This document shows positions 1 to 13,368 of a stretch of DNA of 64,000 nt, one piece after another. Source of the DNA: Metaphire vulgaris (lineage: Eukaryota > Annelida > Clitellata > Crassiclitellata > Megascolecidae); the NCBI GenBank assembly GCA_018105865.1, contig CM030866.1, forward strand, positions 3,547,951-3,611,950, in the 5' to 3' direction. The position numbers and the translations under genes were made by a program. Position 1 is the first letter of the stretch. Each line of letters begins with the position of its first letter. The notes under the pieces are model-generated. The model worked only from the letters and a program-made list of their open reading frames with translations, searched no databases and was not told the origin of the DNA.

Positions 1-94
1 TAATAGAGGCCTGGCCCGCCGCGTTGCCTGGCTACGCCAATGTTCAATATAGGCGACCAGTTCTTGGAACTCCAAAATTTCGAATCTGTGAACC

Positions 95-97
<3 letters not shown>

Positions 98-184
<87 letters not shown>

Positions 185-227
185 CATATATATATATCTG
201 TCTGTCTGTCTGTCTGTCCATCTGCCT
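98..227. repeat. (TC)n-(TA)n-(TCTG)n compound microsatellite
   Basis: About 40 bp of TC, then TA with interspersed CATA, then TCTG/TCCG units; it lies in the intron upstream of the 491 exon. ORFs across it are repeat translations. Confidence 0.95.
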
Positions 228-490
228 GTTCGTCCGTCCCTCCTTCTGTCTACCTGTTTTATTTCATCAGATTCGTTGCCATTTATACCCACATAAATTC
301 TCATTATGTTTTATCCTGTTCCCTTCTTTCCACGACCACCGTCCAAGTTCCCAATGTATTCTCGCCCCCTCCGCCCCTCTGCGGCGATGGCGATGGAGTG
401 ACCCGGGGTGGACGAGGGGGAGGGACCCCGGGGTGGGTTGGGGTGGGGTGCTCAGTGCATGTAATATATTTTCGATTGTGTCTTCTGCAG

Positions 491-3094
<2,604 letters not shown>

Positions 3095-3245
3095 GTGGCT
3101 GGTACTGCTGCTGGTACTGCTGCTGCTGATGCTACTACTGCTACTGCTGCCGTTTCGTCGTCTGCAAGGCGACAGCCAGTTGTCTCGAATGAACGCTCTC
3201 GTAAGGCCGCAGAAGGGACGAACTCCGAGACCGACTGCCGACTAG

Positions 3246-3491
3246 CAGGCCCGCCTCATATCTGTGTGAGGCCACGGGCGGACACCTGACGGCCTGCGGG
3301 GCCCTTGCTGAAGATCAGATGTTGACAAGCAAAATAGGATCCTCTCCAAACGTTTTTCAATGTTGACAAGCAAACAAAAAACAAAAAAGTCATAGCGTTT
3401 TTTGCGCGGGGCCCCTAAGGTGCGCGGGGCCCCTAAGGTGCGCGGGGCCCCGGGCACTGTGCCCGATTTTTAACACGAAAAGACGGGCCTG
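3246..3491. mobile_element. hAT-like MITE (CAGGCCCG ends) with internal 18-bp tandem repeat
   Basis: Termini CAGGCCCG and CGGGCCTG with near-identical flanks CCGACTAG / CTGACTAG. Around 3402-3455 it carries almost three tandem copies of an 18-bp unit, GCGCGGGGCCCCTAAGGT. Directly downstream of the CACNG-like stop codon. Confidence 0.65.
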
Positions 3492-3567
3492 CTGACTAGT
3501 CTACTATTTAAGGCCAGTTCGTTACTGTATGAGGCCAACTCTTGACTCTATAAGGCCAGCTTTAAGC

Positions 3568-3741
3568 TACAGTAGACCTTCGTTATAACGGACCCGTTTA
3601 TAACGTAAACTCGGTTATAAAGTACCGCGCAATGTACAGTACTGTCCCGTGTGATGCGCTACCGGATTGGATATAACGTGCTTCGGATCGCCATATAATT
3701 TTATTGACCCTCTAAGTACGTTTTAACGAAGTTCTACTGTA
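3568..3741. mobile_element. Tigger/pogo-like MITE
   Basis: TACAGTAGACCTTCGTTATA at the left and AACGAAGTTCTACTGTA at the right form inverted repeats bounded by TA dinucleotides. The internal TTATAACG repeats resemble pogo/Tigger ends. Family assignment is inference. Confidence 0.6.
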
Positions 3742-3804
3742 CTTTACGTAAGGACAACGAGTTCTTACAGTACTTCGGTCGAGTGTGTTGGCGTGAATCT
3801 TGAC

Positions 3805-4017
3805 CAGGGGTACGATTTGTGACCTGAATCAGTTTTTTTTTGGGGAGGGGAGGAAAAGCAAGGGCATGACGAGCTTGGAGGGCGAACCTATAGAGAGGGT
3901 TAGGAAACTTTCCCCAGTGGGGTTCCTGGCTGGAATGTCAGTAGCCACCTCTGTGTGGGGGCAGTTGGGCAGTGGGGGGAGGAAAATTCCCCCTTTCCCC
4001 CTACAAATCGCACCCTG
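3805..4017. mobile_element. MITE family K
   Basis: Termini CAGGGGTACGATTTGT and ACAAATCGCACCCTG are inverted repeats. A second copy with the same left end lies at 43200-43368. Confidence 0.6.
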
Positions 4018-4460
4018 ATTTGACTAAGATCGATATTGTTGGTCGTGTGGTGGTTGGAGTTTGTAGGGCTTTACGCCTACGGTGCCTTCCTGAAATTACA
4101 CATTGAAGTCGAACGTTATGGTTAACCACGTTTTAAAACCTGATCCGTACTCTTCGGTGGCAGCTACTGTAGCACTAACGGCGGAAAATTTCAGAAAAAT
4201 TAACATACTGTACGTTAAGACTTTGAATACTTTAAATGTTCCGCAGTATGCATGAAACTTACTGTGTACAGTGTACAGTAGAACCAAGTTGAAAATAAGT
4301 CTTAAGTAATGATCGAGTATTTTAGTATATTTTCTTCAGTTTCGTGATTGCCAGTAATCTTTCCCAATAACATTTCAGTTTCACTTTCAGTTTCAGTTCG
4401 CAAACGTGTCTTGGACTGAATTGAGGTTTTTTATGCTTTTTCAACGGTATCAATGCATTG

Positions 4461-4865
4461 GGGGCCATCCACAAATTACGTAACGCACTTGGGGGACGGA
4501 GGGGTTCAAACATTTGTGACGATGTGTGACGACGGGGGAGTTTCCAGAAATGTGACGTCACATAATACTAAATATTTTTATTAATGCCGCAATGCTATGT
4601 TAACCTCAAAATTGAACGTATTTTACACTTTTATTTATTATGCACTTCGTTTTAAAACAAAATTTTTAAAAGTTTCTGAATATTGTTTCAGCTATAATGA
4701 ATATTACCAAACGAAACGTTAATTTTAACATTCGAAAGACGACAGGGGGGCTAACGCGTTGTGACGTCATATTTGAGGGGTCTGACTTTTTGTGACGACG
4801 TGTGACGAAGGGGGTGGAGTCAAAAAAACTGCCAGAATCGCGTTACGTCATTTATGGATGGCCCC
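4461..4865. mobile_element. MITE with 26-bp GGGGCCATCC inverted repeats
   Basis: Left end GGGGCCATCCACAAATTACG and right end CGTCATTTATGGATGGCCCC are about 26-bp imperfect inverted repeats. Internal paired TGTGACGACG motifs. Superfamily not determined; no clear duplication. Confidence 0.6.
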
Positions 4866-6175
4866 TTTGTAGGATTTGTTTTGGAGAAACATTCTGACGC
4901 ATACACTGTAGTTACCGGGTTCGTCAGTCTGCATTTCTCCGACAATTAATTGATCATGCACATACCATTGGAGATGCATAGGCCTTTCTGGGAAATGTCG
5001 ACATTTCCGAAAACACCAGCATGTAGTTCGGAAAAAGCCATCACCGCTTATGCCAGTGTCCTGGCAACTTCTATAGCGCCATATACTCCGTTAAATGCTG
5101 AAGTCTGCACGGGGTACTTTCCAGAAGAGGAGGGATTACGATTTAGCAAAACGATGTGTCGTCTTTAGAACAGTAAAATCAATTTTAAAATCCATCATTT
5201 CTCTATGTACAGATGTAGGATATAGACAGTGGCGAGGCCACGGGAGGGTTTGGGGGGTTGAACACCCCCACTTGCCATCAGAGCCACCCGGGGTAGGGGG
5301 ATGGTTGAGGATCGGCTCTACTAGTCTAAGTATCAAGCGTTCTCTATATATCTATAATTATAACAAGTTATCTATATATCTATAATTATAACAAGTTATC
5401 TATATATCTATAATTATAACAAGTTCTCTATATATTTATAATTATAACAAGTTCTCTATATGTCTATATAACAAGACCAAAGGCCATGGCAGATGGCCTG
5501 GTAAATACGCCACTGCCGCCATGGCCGTTCATGTTACTATTTGTAAGACATTTTGTCGGATATATAAAAATATTGTTTAAAAGATATTTGAAGCACTCAT
5601 TATGTGTGGAATAGCAATTCTAACGAATTCTAACGGTGCAAAAGTAAAAGTTGTTCACCTTCAGGGGGCTTCGCCCCCTGGCCCCTGGACTCCACTGGGG
5701 CTCTGCCCAGACCTTCTCAAGGTCTCGCCATGACCCCCACTTTCAAACGTCTGGCGTCGCTACTGGATATAGAGATGCTGTATAATTCTTTTATTGCATT
5801 ACATTTATTACATCTAAAAATAACGCGAATTTGTGCTGTCATTTACAGTGTATGTCCAGCCTTCAAAAAAATTTATTAGCGTTGGATTTACAAGTCTTAA
5901 CTAATTGAATTTACAACAGGAACCACAAAGAGAATCGATTCATCTTGAAAATCACTGGCTATTGATACAAAATACATTAAATTTTAAATAAATTGCTTAT
6001 ATAGACCTATTGAAGTTCAATATCAGCGGAACTACAGTTCGTCTAATCTATTGCTTTGTGTTATAAGTCTACCATAACATCGAGCCATTAAATAATGTAA
6101 TCAGGCTGTAAAATCGGGCTGATTGTAATTCTTGAGTTTGTCTTTTCTTCTGGTTCTTGTTCTTGTTCTGGTTGT

Positions 6176-6222
<47 letters not shown>

Positions 6223-6267
6223 CTTCTTCTTCTTCTTCTTCTTCTTCTTCTTCTTCTTCTTCTTCTT
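6176..6267. repeat. (TTG)n then (TTC)n triplet array
   Basis: About 15 TTG followed by 15 TTC triplets. The poly-Val/Leu and poly-Lys/Asn ORFs over it are not genes. Confidence 0.95.
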
Positions 6268-6667
6268 CATGTTTCGGCTGAGAAAATATTAGAAAATATT
6301 GTCGGTTGCAAACATGATGGACAGGGTGTAAAACAATTATTATCTGAATGTTTGGATAAATACTTCTAGAAAATTGATTGCCAACAGGATATGAAACCAG
6401 ACATAAACCTACGCTCTCTGCAATTACGACTGACCTATCCCTATGTGAACAGTCTCAGAGTTAGGTCAATGATTGCCGAGAAATTAACCAGCACCACATT
6501 ACGTTCACATGAATAGCAGTTAATAAATGATCTTCGCGTGCAATTTGTAAACGCATTTACTTCTGAAGTCGGACCACAGTCAGTTCTGGCTGATTTCACA
6601 CACCGACTGACTTAGTCTCAAGAGAATTCTATAAGACTGTTTCTAGTATCGGAAGGTTTCGAATCAG

Positions 6668-8332
6668 ATGGCGAAACAGGGCGCGTGTTATCATCGACGC
6701 TGGGAGGCGTTGAAAAAGCTGCACTGGGTGCTGTGGATGTGCCTGGTTGTTGTGGAAAACTGGCGCGGCGTGGAATGCCTCACTGGATGCAGTTTTTCCG
6801 CCGACGACTGGTGCGGTTTCTCCAACGTCCACGACGGAACCAACGGGCCACGGTGGGTCCGGAAAAACGCCTCCGTTGGGCAGGTTCAAAATACTCGCAA
6901 CGGTCTTCGGATGGCGCTCGACGGCAGCCACCCCATGCAGTTGCCACCAAAGGGAAATCATTACGTCACAACAGGACCGACTCCGAGTGACCGCTTGACG
7001 GAGAAAAACGCCGAACTGACCAGTCCCCTCGTACAGGTCCACAACACCTCCACCTGTCTCTATTTCGCCTACCACAATCGGGCACCGGTGAAACTAGTGC
7101 CGACGCTCGCCGTCCTAAAACGAAGTCCAAACATTTCTGACGAATTTCAAGAAACCGACGAGACTTTGGCCGCGTTTTACTCTCTTAATTCCGACAAATG
7201 GTTCGAAGCAGCTGTCAGACTTCCCGTCGGGGAATACTACTTGATATTTTCCGGGAAAAACTACAATAACAGGACGCTTACCGGAGGACAGGTGAACAGT
7301 AGAGATACTTTCTAATACTGTCCCCTCTCCCTCATCCAGCTACTCACCGGTTTTGGACAAATCTCAAGACCGGTCCAGATCCAAATAGGGGCCGGGGCCT
7401 CCCGTGCCCCTCCAGTGGCTGTGCAAATGGCTGCATTATTTGGTTTTTATCCTGGGGGAGGAATGACTTGGGTGGAGGGGAAGAGATATAGTTCAGTGCA
7501 AAAATTTGTGCCAGTGCTGACATTGGAGGAGGGGGTGGGGGCGGGGGTTGAGGGCTTGACGGGAGGGGGTCTACCCTCCTAACAGGCCTGGATAAAACGC
7601 TGTTTTATAACATGCAATAATTGTCGTGGTTTTGTTATCTGATAACGAATCTGATTTGATTTCCGGTGACAGATTGGGATCACAAACGTGGCGATCGCCG
7701 AAGGGGACTGCGGCCGATCGGTCCCCGAGTGGCTTACCGCCCCCGGGGACTGCGGCTTCGAAGGGGACGTCGGGCTTTGCGGATACCGGTACTCGAACGA
7801 TTCTAGCGTCCAGCTGATGGGCATCTTGGCGGACAGCCTGTCGCCGTCGGAGCAGGCGCAGAGGGATCAGCGCAGGCCCCCTGGCGACCAGTTCTTGGCG
7901 ATGACTTCTCAGTTTTACGAGATTACGAATCAGGGAAGCAAGGCGAGACTTCTGTCGCCCGAAATATCCATTCAAACCGAAGGTGCGTCGTAATTTTGGC
8001 TTAAATCGAAAAAAGCAAGTGGCTAAAATGCATGGTGGTAGATTTTGAGTATCTAAACAGACTGAAGTTTTTTAAAGATAATTAATTATAGAATGTAGAA
8101 TTGATTAAAAACGTTTAAATTAGAGACATTTTAATCCATGCTTTATTATTATCATATATACAGGGTGGCGCAAAAACCGGACTATATTAAATGCAAACCA
8201 GAAACGTGACTAGGTTTTTGCGCCACCCTGTATAATCGGGCTGATTGTAAATCTTCATTTTGTCTTTTTCTTCTTCTTCTTCTTCTTCTTCTTCTTCTTC
8301 TTCTTCTTCTTCTTCTTCTTCTTCTTCTTCTT

Positions 8333-8397
<65 letters not shown>

Positions 8398-8445
8398 GCT
8401 GCTACTACTACTACTGCTACTGCCACTGCTACTACTACTACTACT

Positions 8446-8511
<66 letters not shown>

Positions 8512-10896
8512 TCTTCGTGTGCCTTGCATTGCTAAGTTAGTGACCATGAATTTCAAATCTTCTGTGTTTCTGGCTTTTCTTATCAAATCAATGTTGTTGG
8601 AGTCCTGTTTCTTCTCTATCAGTATATTTTGTTCTCTCAACTTCTCTGGCTTCTTCCGCTTGTTCTTTGTCCCTCTATTTGACCAGTCCATCCTTTCTGG
8701 TTAATTTTAACGTCTATATTGAATAAATGTTTAATCCATGGCATAATTAAAGTAGTAAAATTATACATAAAATCTTTACTTGAAAGAGAATTTCCAAACG
8801 TTCATTTGGGGTTTATTTAGGCCTATATCTCTCCGTTGCCCGGCGACAATCCGCCTTGTCTATAGCTATTTCACGAAAGATTAAACGCACAAGAATAAGC
8901 AGCTACTGTACCGTACTACTGTACTTCCAAAGCGCTATATAAATTTACGAGATTTTCTTACTTACTTACTTACTTAGGTTGTCTGATACTGTGGTACTAC
9001 AACAGCGTCGAATCAAAGCAGGAATCGAACAACGCCTTGAACATCTTTCGACTGGAAGAGGCGACCGAACATCTGCTCTTCCGCCTCCCCGTTCCCAGGT
9101 CGAACCGGGATCGCTGGTACCAGCTCAGCGGGGCGCTCCCGCGAGGAGCGTACCAGTTGGCGCTGGAGGCGCAGTACACCGGAGACTTCGCCGCGAACGA
9201 TTACGTCGGCCTCGACAGCGTCGAGACGTTCAACCGGTCCTGTTCGGACGTGAAATCCGTCGCCGACGTCTGCGATACGCAGGGTCCGACCGGGGATCCG
9301 GTGTGCCGGAACGGAGGGACGTGCGTGGGATCCGGAAAGAAGCACTTCCGGTGCGAGTGCGGCGAGGGTTACTACGGAACGCGCTGCGAACATCCCTATG
9401 CGTGCTCCGACCGGAACAACCGCTGTCAGCGCGGCGGGTCCTGCGTTCCGGACGGAAAGGTCGACTTCCGGTGTGTCTGTCGGTCCGGATACGACGGTCG
9501 GTTTTGCGAGGATGTCCGATCGTGTGGATCGCCGGAAGGCGTCGTCGGAAATGCGGTCTTGACGTCGAATGAAAACACAACCACCTGGAAGCGCGGCGAG
9601 GTTCGAATGCGCTGCCGGTTGGCTCAAATACGGCGACCTGACGATAACGTGTGGCGCGGACGGGACTTGGGGGGCAGCAAGTGGTAAATGCGTCCGGGTG
9701 GACTGTCCGCAACCGCCCATCTTCTCCGGGACCATTCTTGTCAACGTCACAAACACGGCGTACGGTGGAATCGCCAGGTACAGGTGTCCGGAAGGAATGC
9801 GGACAGCGGACAATAGAGACTATCTCGTCTGTCGAGCCGTTAATATAAACCAATTTTTATATTACAATCATCGTTTTAATTATCCAATTAATTACCCCGA
9901 TGCTATTCCTGGTCAGTGGCTTAACGTGGACAGTAACCAGCACGTGGGGTGTCACAATATTCCACGCTGTCAACACCCTCCCCAGATCGCCCACGCAAAT
10001 TCCAGCTACACGTCACTTTACGTGCGCGGCGTGGCCACCTATCGGTGCAACGAAGGGTACGAATTCGGCGGGAATTGGTCAGCGCTTCAGCTGAACTGCT
10101 CGGAGAATTCCCGATGGAATTACAACGATCAAGGCAACAGGGATGGGTCGACTTCGAAAATACGAGGTACGACGTCTACTGGAGGCAGCAATTTCAGTGT
10201 TTTCGAACCGCCGACTGTGGCGCGCCCCCCAAAGTTCTCAACTCGGCCGCCGTCAGCTACAACGACACGAAGCTCGACAGCCTGGCAACGTACACCTGTC
10301 GAGACGGTTATCGTCTGGTCGACAGCGAATCGGCCGTCTGCTGGGCGATCGGCGTCAGGAGCTCCGACAGGTGGGTCGAGTGGCTGTTCGTGCCGGCGTG
10401 TGAGTTCGTCTGCCCGGTGAAGGAGGGCCGTCGCGGTAACCTGAGCGTGGCGGTCGTTCGCGTTCACGACTGCGTCCTGGAAGGAGTCGAATCCCTGTCG
10501 GCGAAGCTCAGCTGCGTTCGGTCGATGACGTACAGCGTCAGGCGAAAGAACTTTAACAGAGAACTGGCCGCCACGAACAGCAGCAGCAGCAGCAGCAGCA
10601 GCGACGACAGAAAGGTGGTTTTCTACGGAAGCGACCTGTGCGTCGCCGAGAGACAGACGAGGGTCAAGCGATACGGCGAGGGGGCGGGTGCGGTGGTGGT
10701 GCAGAGGGCGACCAAATGCAGATCGTTCTGTCTCCAGAGCGCGTCCGAAGTGCGTGACGTGGTCGTCTTCGACGAACTAACTTCCGTTCCGCCGCCGAAT
10801 CAGAACAGAGGACCGGGAACTGTCATCGGCACCGTTTCGTTCGAAACAAAGCGAAAGAGAAACATCACAAGATACGAAATTATCGGCTTCAACTAA
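6668..10896 (+). CDS. Secreted multidomain MAM-MAM-EGF-EGF-CCP protein
   Basis: Predicted extracellular adhesion or matrix protein. Exons: 6668-7291 (start, signal peptide around WVLWMCLVVV, first MAM domain CSFSADDWCGFSN), 7673-7982 (end of MAM1, QIGITNVAIAEGDC, and start of MAM2, CGFEGDVGLCGY) and 8978-10896 (end of MAM2, CLILWYYNSVES; two EGF modules VCRNGGTCVGSG and CQRGGSCVPDG; about four sushi/CCP repeats; a Ser-rich tail; stop). Phases 0 and 1 match at both junctions. The last exon needs two frame changes: into frame 2 between about 9563 and 9595, and back near 10130-10160. Both flanks and the middle read as good CCP sequence, so I think the gene is real and the indels are either assembly errors or a damaged allele. 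No transmembrane segment is seen after the CCPs. The MAM-EGF-CCP order matches no named family I can assign with certainty. Confidence 0.8.
8159..8232. mobile_element. Tc1/mariner-like 75-bp hairpin element (family I)
   Basis: TACAGGGTGGCGCAAAAACC and its inverse GGTTTTTGCGCCACCCTGTA flank a short core; bounded by TA. Same element at 24835, 29783 and 30953. Lies in the intron between the second and third exons of the MAM gene. Confidence 0.8.
8267..8515. repeat. (TTC)n-(TAC)n-(TGC/TAC)n triplet array
   Basis: About 250 bp of triplets, starting right after the family I element, within the MAM gene intron. Confidence 0.97.
8840..8977 (+). mobile_element. SINE-like element with (TTAC)n tail abutting an exon
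   Basis: Contains AAGAATAAGCAGCTACTGT and AAAGCGCTATATAAATTTAC followed by ACGAGATTTTC and a TTAC-repeat tail. The same body and tail recur at 37440-37558, 43012-43050, 53350-53430 and 62961-63063, and reversed at 33752 and 51080. The tail runs straight into the AG acceptor at 8976-8977. Confidence 0.65.
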
Positions 10897-11802
10897 TCGC
10901 CCATCATAGCAACGCTTTAAAAGGTGTGAACCGCGGCTCTCTGCGGGGGGGGGGGGGGGGGGGCGGGACTCTTTTTCAGGCAGGAATATTTTTGCATCCC
11001 CTACCCCCTCCTCCCACCCCCGCCCCACCCCACCCCAACCCCAACCCCCAACCCCAACCCCAATCTGAGGCCGACACCCCAACACCTCCAATTTTAGCCT
11101 GGGATGACCTTTTATGGCTTGTCAGATTTTTTGGCAGGGACCCCCCAAAATATACCGACGCCCCCCCCTCTCCCCCAAGTTGATAATCGTAGAGAGGGCA
11201 GCCGTGGATCATTGCAATTTTGCTTTTTAGTCGATAATTAGACGTCTTATGTGGTACCTATAATTATTTCCCAGAAAGTGTTATTTCGCAAAGTGCACTA
11301 TATAGTTCAAATTTGACACGGGTAAACTAAATCCAAATCAAAAGGCATTTTCCCATTGGGAGGTCATATTCATTTGACATAAGCATTCTGTGGCGTGGAA
11401 TATTATTTCTGTCCTGTATTATTTGCACGACACCTAAATGAATGTCGTTTACTGACAGACGCCTTATTAGACTATAATATATATGCAATTACGAAAGCCG
11501 AATTTCGAAGATTCGAGGGGTAGTTATGTTTACGAACCACTGGCGTATTATATTATCTAATAGCGCAATATAGAGTCGTAGTTTTCAGGACGATTTTTTG
11601 TTCGACAATAAGTCTTCAGTACTAGGCAACAGGATGTTGTCACAGGCCCGTAGGAAGTGGGGGGGGGGGGTACAGTCGGTGCAGCTGCACCACCTGGAAG
11701 ATAAGGCTGTTTTGTAATTGTTTTTGATTGTGAGTATGTTTAAATAGAAGAAAAAGAGGGATGCCGACACCATTTTTTGACTAGTCAGGCCAGGACTTTT
11801 AA

Positions 11803-11882
11803 TTAACCCCTTAACTGGGGATCCCGGTTATATTCGTCCATTTTACATTGAGTTACAGTTAAATACACGGTTAAGGGGTTAA
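11803..11882. mobile_element. TTAA-flanked palindromic MITE (family G, piggyBac-like)
   Basis: TTAACCCCTTAACTGGGGA at the left and ACGGTTAAGGGGTTAA at the right, TTAA on both sides, 80 bp in all. Internal TTTTACATTGAGTTACAGTT is shared with copies at 28184, 28896 (inverted) and 42311. Confidence 0.75.
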
Positions 11883-12056
11883 TTAATACGATAAAGAAAA
11901 GAAGTAAGTGACGACATTTTTGCTTGTCAGAACTTTTATCTTGAGAAAAATTCACCCGCTGCTGAAAATTCGATCCCACGTGCCTGTGTTGTTGAGAAAT
12001 AAACTAACTTGATTGATTGATTGAAATAAACTAATTGATTGATACTGCCAAATCCA

Positions 12057-12246
12057 CAGGGGCGTAGCCAGGAATTTGATTTGAGAGGGCATAAATATTT
12101 TGGGTGGGTATAAATCTTAACTATAAACCACATAAACCATATAAACCACATATAACTACATGTACATCACATAAAAAACTTTAAGGTGGACTGATTTTGG
12201 GGGGTATATATATATACCGATATACTCCCCCGTCGCTGCGCCCCTG
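12057..12246. mobile_element. hAT-like MITE family A
   Basis: CAGGGGCGTAGCCAGG to CGCTGCGCCCCTG, 190 bp; exact duplication CAAATCCA at 12049-12056 and 12247-12254. Confidence 0.92.
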
Positions 12247-12607
12247 CAAATCCAGAGTTAAAGCTTATATCTTTCTGTTTCTTTGTTCATAGTCTACCTT
12301 GCTGCTTCCCCACTCTCACTCTCGCTCTCACTCACTCTCACTCACTCTCACTCTCTCTCTCTCTCTCTCACTGATCTTTGGAATTAACCTTGCCCAACTT
12401 TCGTAAACGCTATAGAAACACACTAGAGCTTCATTACTATTCCCCGCATAATCTTATTTGGGTTTACCTGTACGTACTATGTTGCCGCTTGGTGCTGGGT
12501 GTGATAATTAATTGTATTGACTGTCGACCAGTGTTTCGAGTCTTTAAAAAAAGCGGTGACCCAATATCGGGGCGTGGGCCTCGACCAGTGGGGGCGGGGT
12601 TCAAACC

Positions 12608-12754
12608 AGGGCGTAGCCAGGAATTTGATTTGCGGGTATAATGTGATTTAGGAAGGGTTTTAAATCTTAAAAAACACATTAACAATTTTAAGGTAGTCTG
12701 ATGGGGGGGGGGGGTAAATATACCGATATACCCCTCCCCGTCGCTACGCCCCTG
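12608..12754. mobile_element. hAT-like MITE family A
   Basis: CAGGGCGTAGCCAGGAATTT at the left (one G lost) and CGTCGCTACGCCCCTG at the right; flanks GGTTCAAA / GGTTCAAC support an 8-bp duplication. Confidence 0.8.
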
Positions 12755-13168
12755 GGTTCAACCCTCGAGAAAATCGAACACCTAAAGTAACGTAATTGTA
12801 TGCTTTTGTCGGAAACTCTAAAGTCCGTTCTTTGATAAAAAATATTAATATTAGTAACAGATGAGTGATTATTCTAATAATAGACCCTAACAGTCACGAC
12901 TATATGAAAATGATTGTCAAGCGATTGGTCACGTATGCAAGCGGCGTCCGAACCACGTCACGTAGCGGAGACATGGACATGGGTTGGGTCGACCCATGGG
13001 TTGGGTTGGGATGGGTCAGAAATTTCTATATTTAAGGTAGGTTGGGTTTGGTAAGAAAAAAGCCGTGGTTTAAGAAATTGTAATGCGTTACGGTGTGCTG
13101 GGTGGGTTGAGTTTGGTCAAGTAACCCTATTGCTTCCGTGCGTTGGGTTGGATTAAAAAAATATGGAC

Positions 13169-13341
13169 CCATCAGGGGCGTAGCGATGAGGGGGTATAAC
13201 AGTATATATTTACCCCCACCCACCCTCAAATAAGACTACCTTAAAAATATTACTGTGTTTTTAAGATTTTCAAAGTTTTTAAAGATTTATACCACCCAAA
13301 TCACATTATATCCCCAAATCAAATTCCTGGCTACGCCCCTG
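13169..13341 (-). mobile_element. hAT-like MITE family A, inverted
   Basis: Begins CAGGGGCGTAGCGATGAG and ends TTCCTGGCTACGCCCCTG; flanks GGACCCAT / GGACCCCC. It ends about 28 bp from the stop codon of the CARD gene, so it lies in or next to its 3' UTR. Confidence 0.8.
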
Positions 13342-13368
13342 GGACCCCCGTCCATGTCCGGGCGTCAA

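Larger units (their letters stand above)
3095..6667. other. Intergenic: MITEs, microsatellites, no gene seen
   Basis: Beyond the MITEs listed separately this interval holds a CTG/CTA-rich stretch (3104-3152), four tandem units of about 34 bp containing TATATATCTATAATTATAAC (5343-5470), and a (TTG)n(TTC)n array (6176-6267). I see no exon with both acceptor and donor. Confidence 0.6.
10897..13368. other. Intergenic between MAM gene and CARD gene: MITEs only
   Basis: Holds a degraded family E/F-like element (about 10976-11185), a piggyBac-like palindrome, and family A MITEs at 12057, 12608 and 13169. Around 12960-13160 there is a GGGTTGGGT-rich stretch, itself partly inverted. No exon seen. Confidence 0.6.

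Noticed and set aside
8187..8691. Poly-Ser/Arg/Glu ORFs
   Set aside because: Microsatellite (TTC)n(TAC)n artefacts inside a MAM-gene intron.
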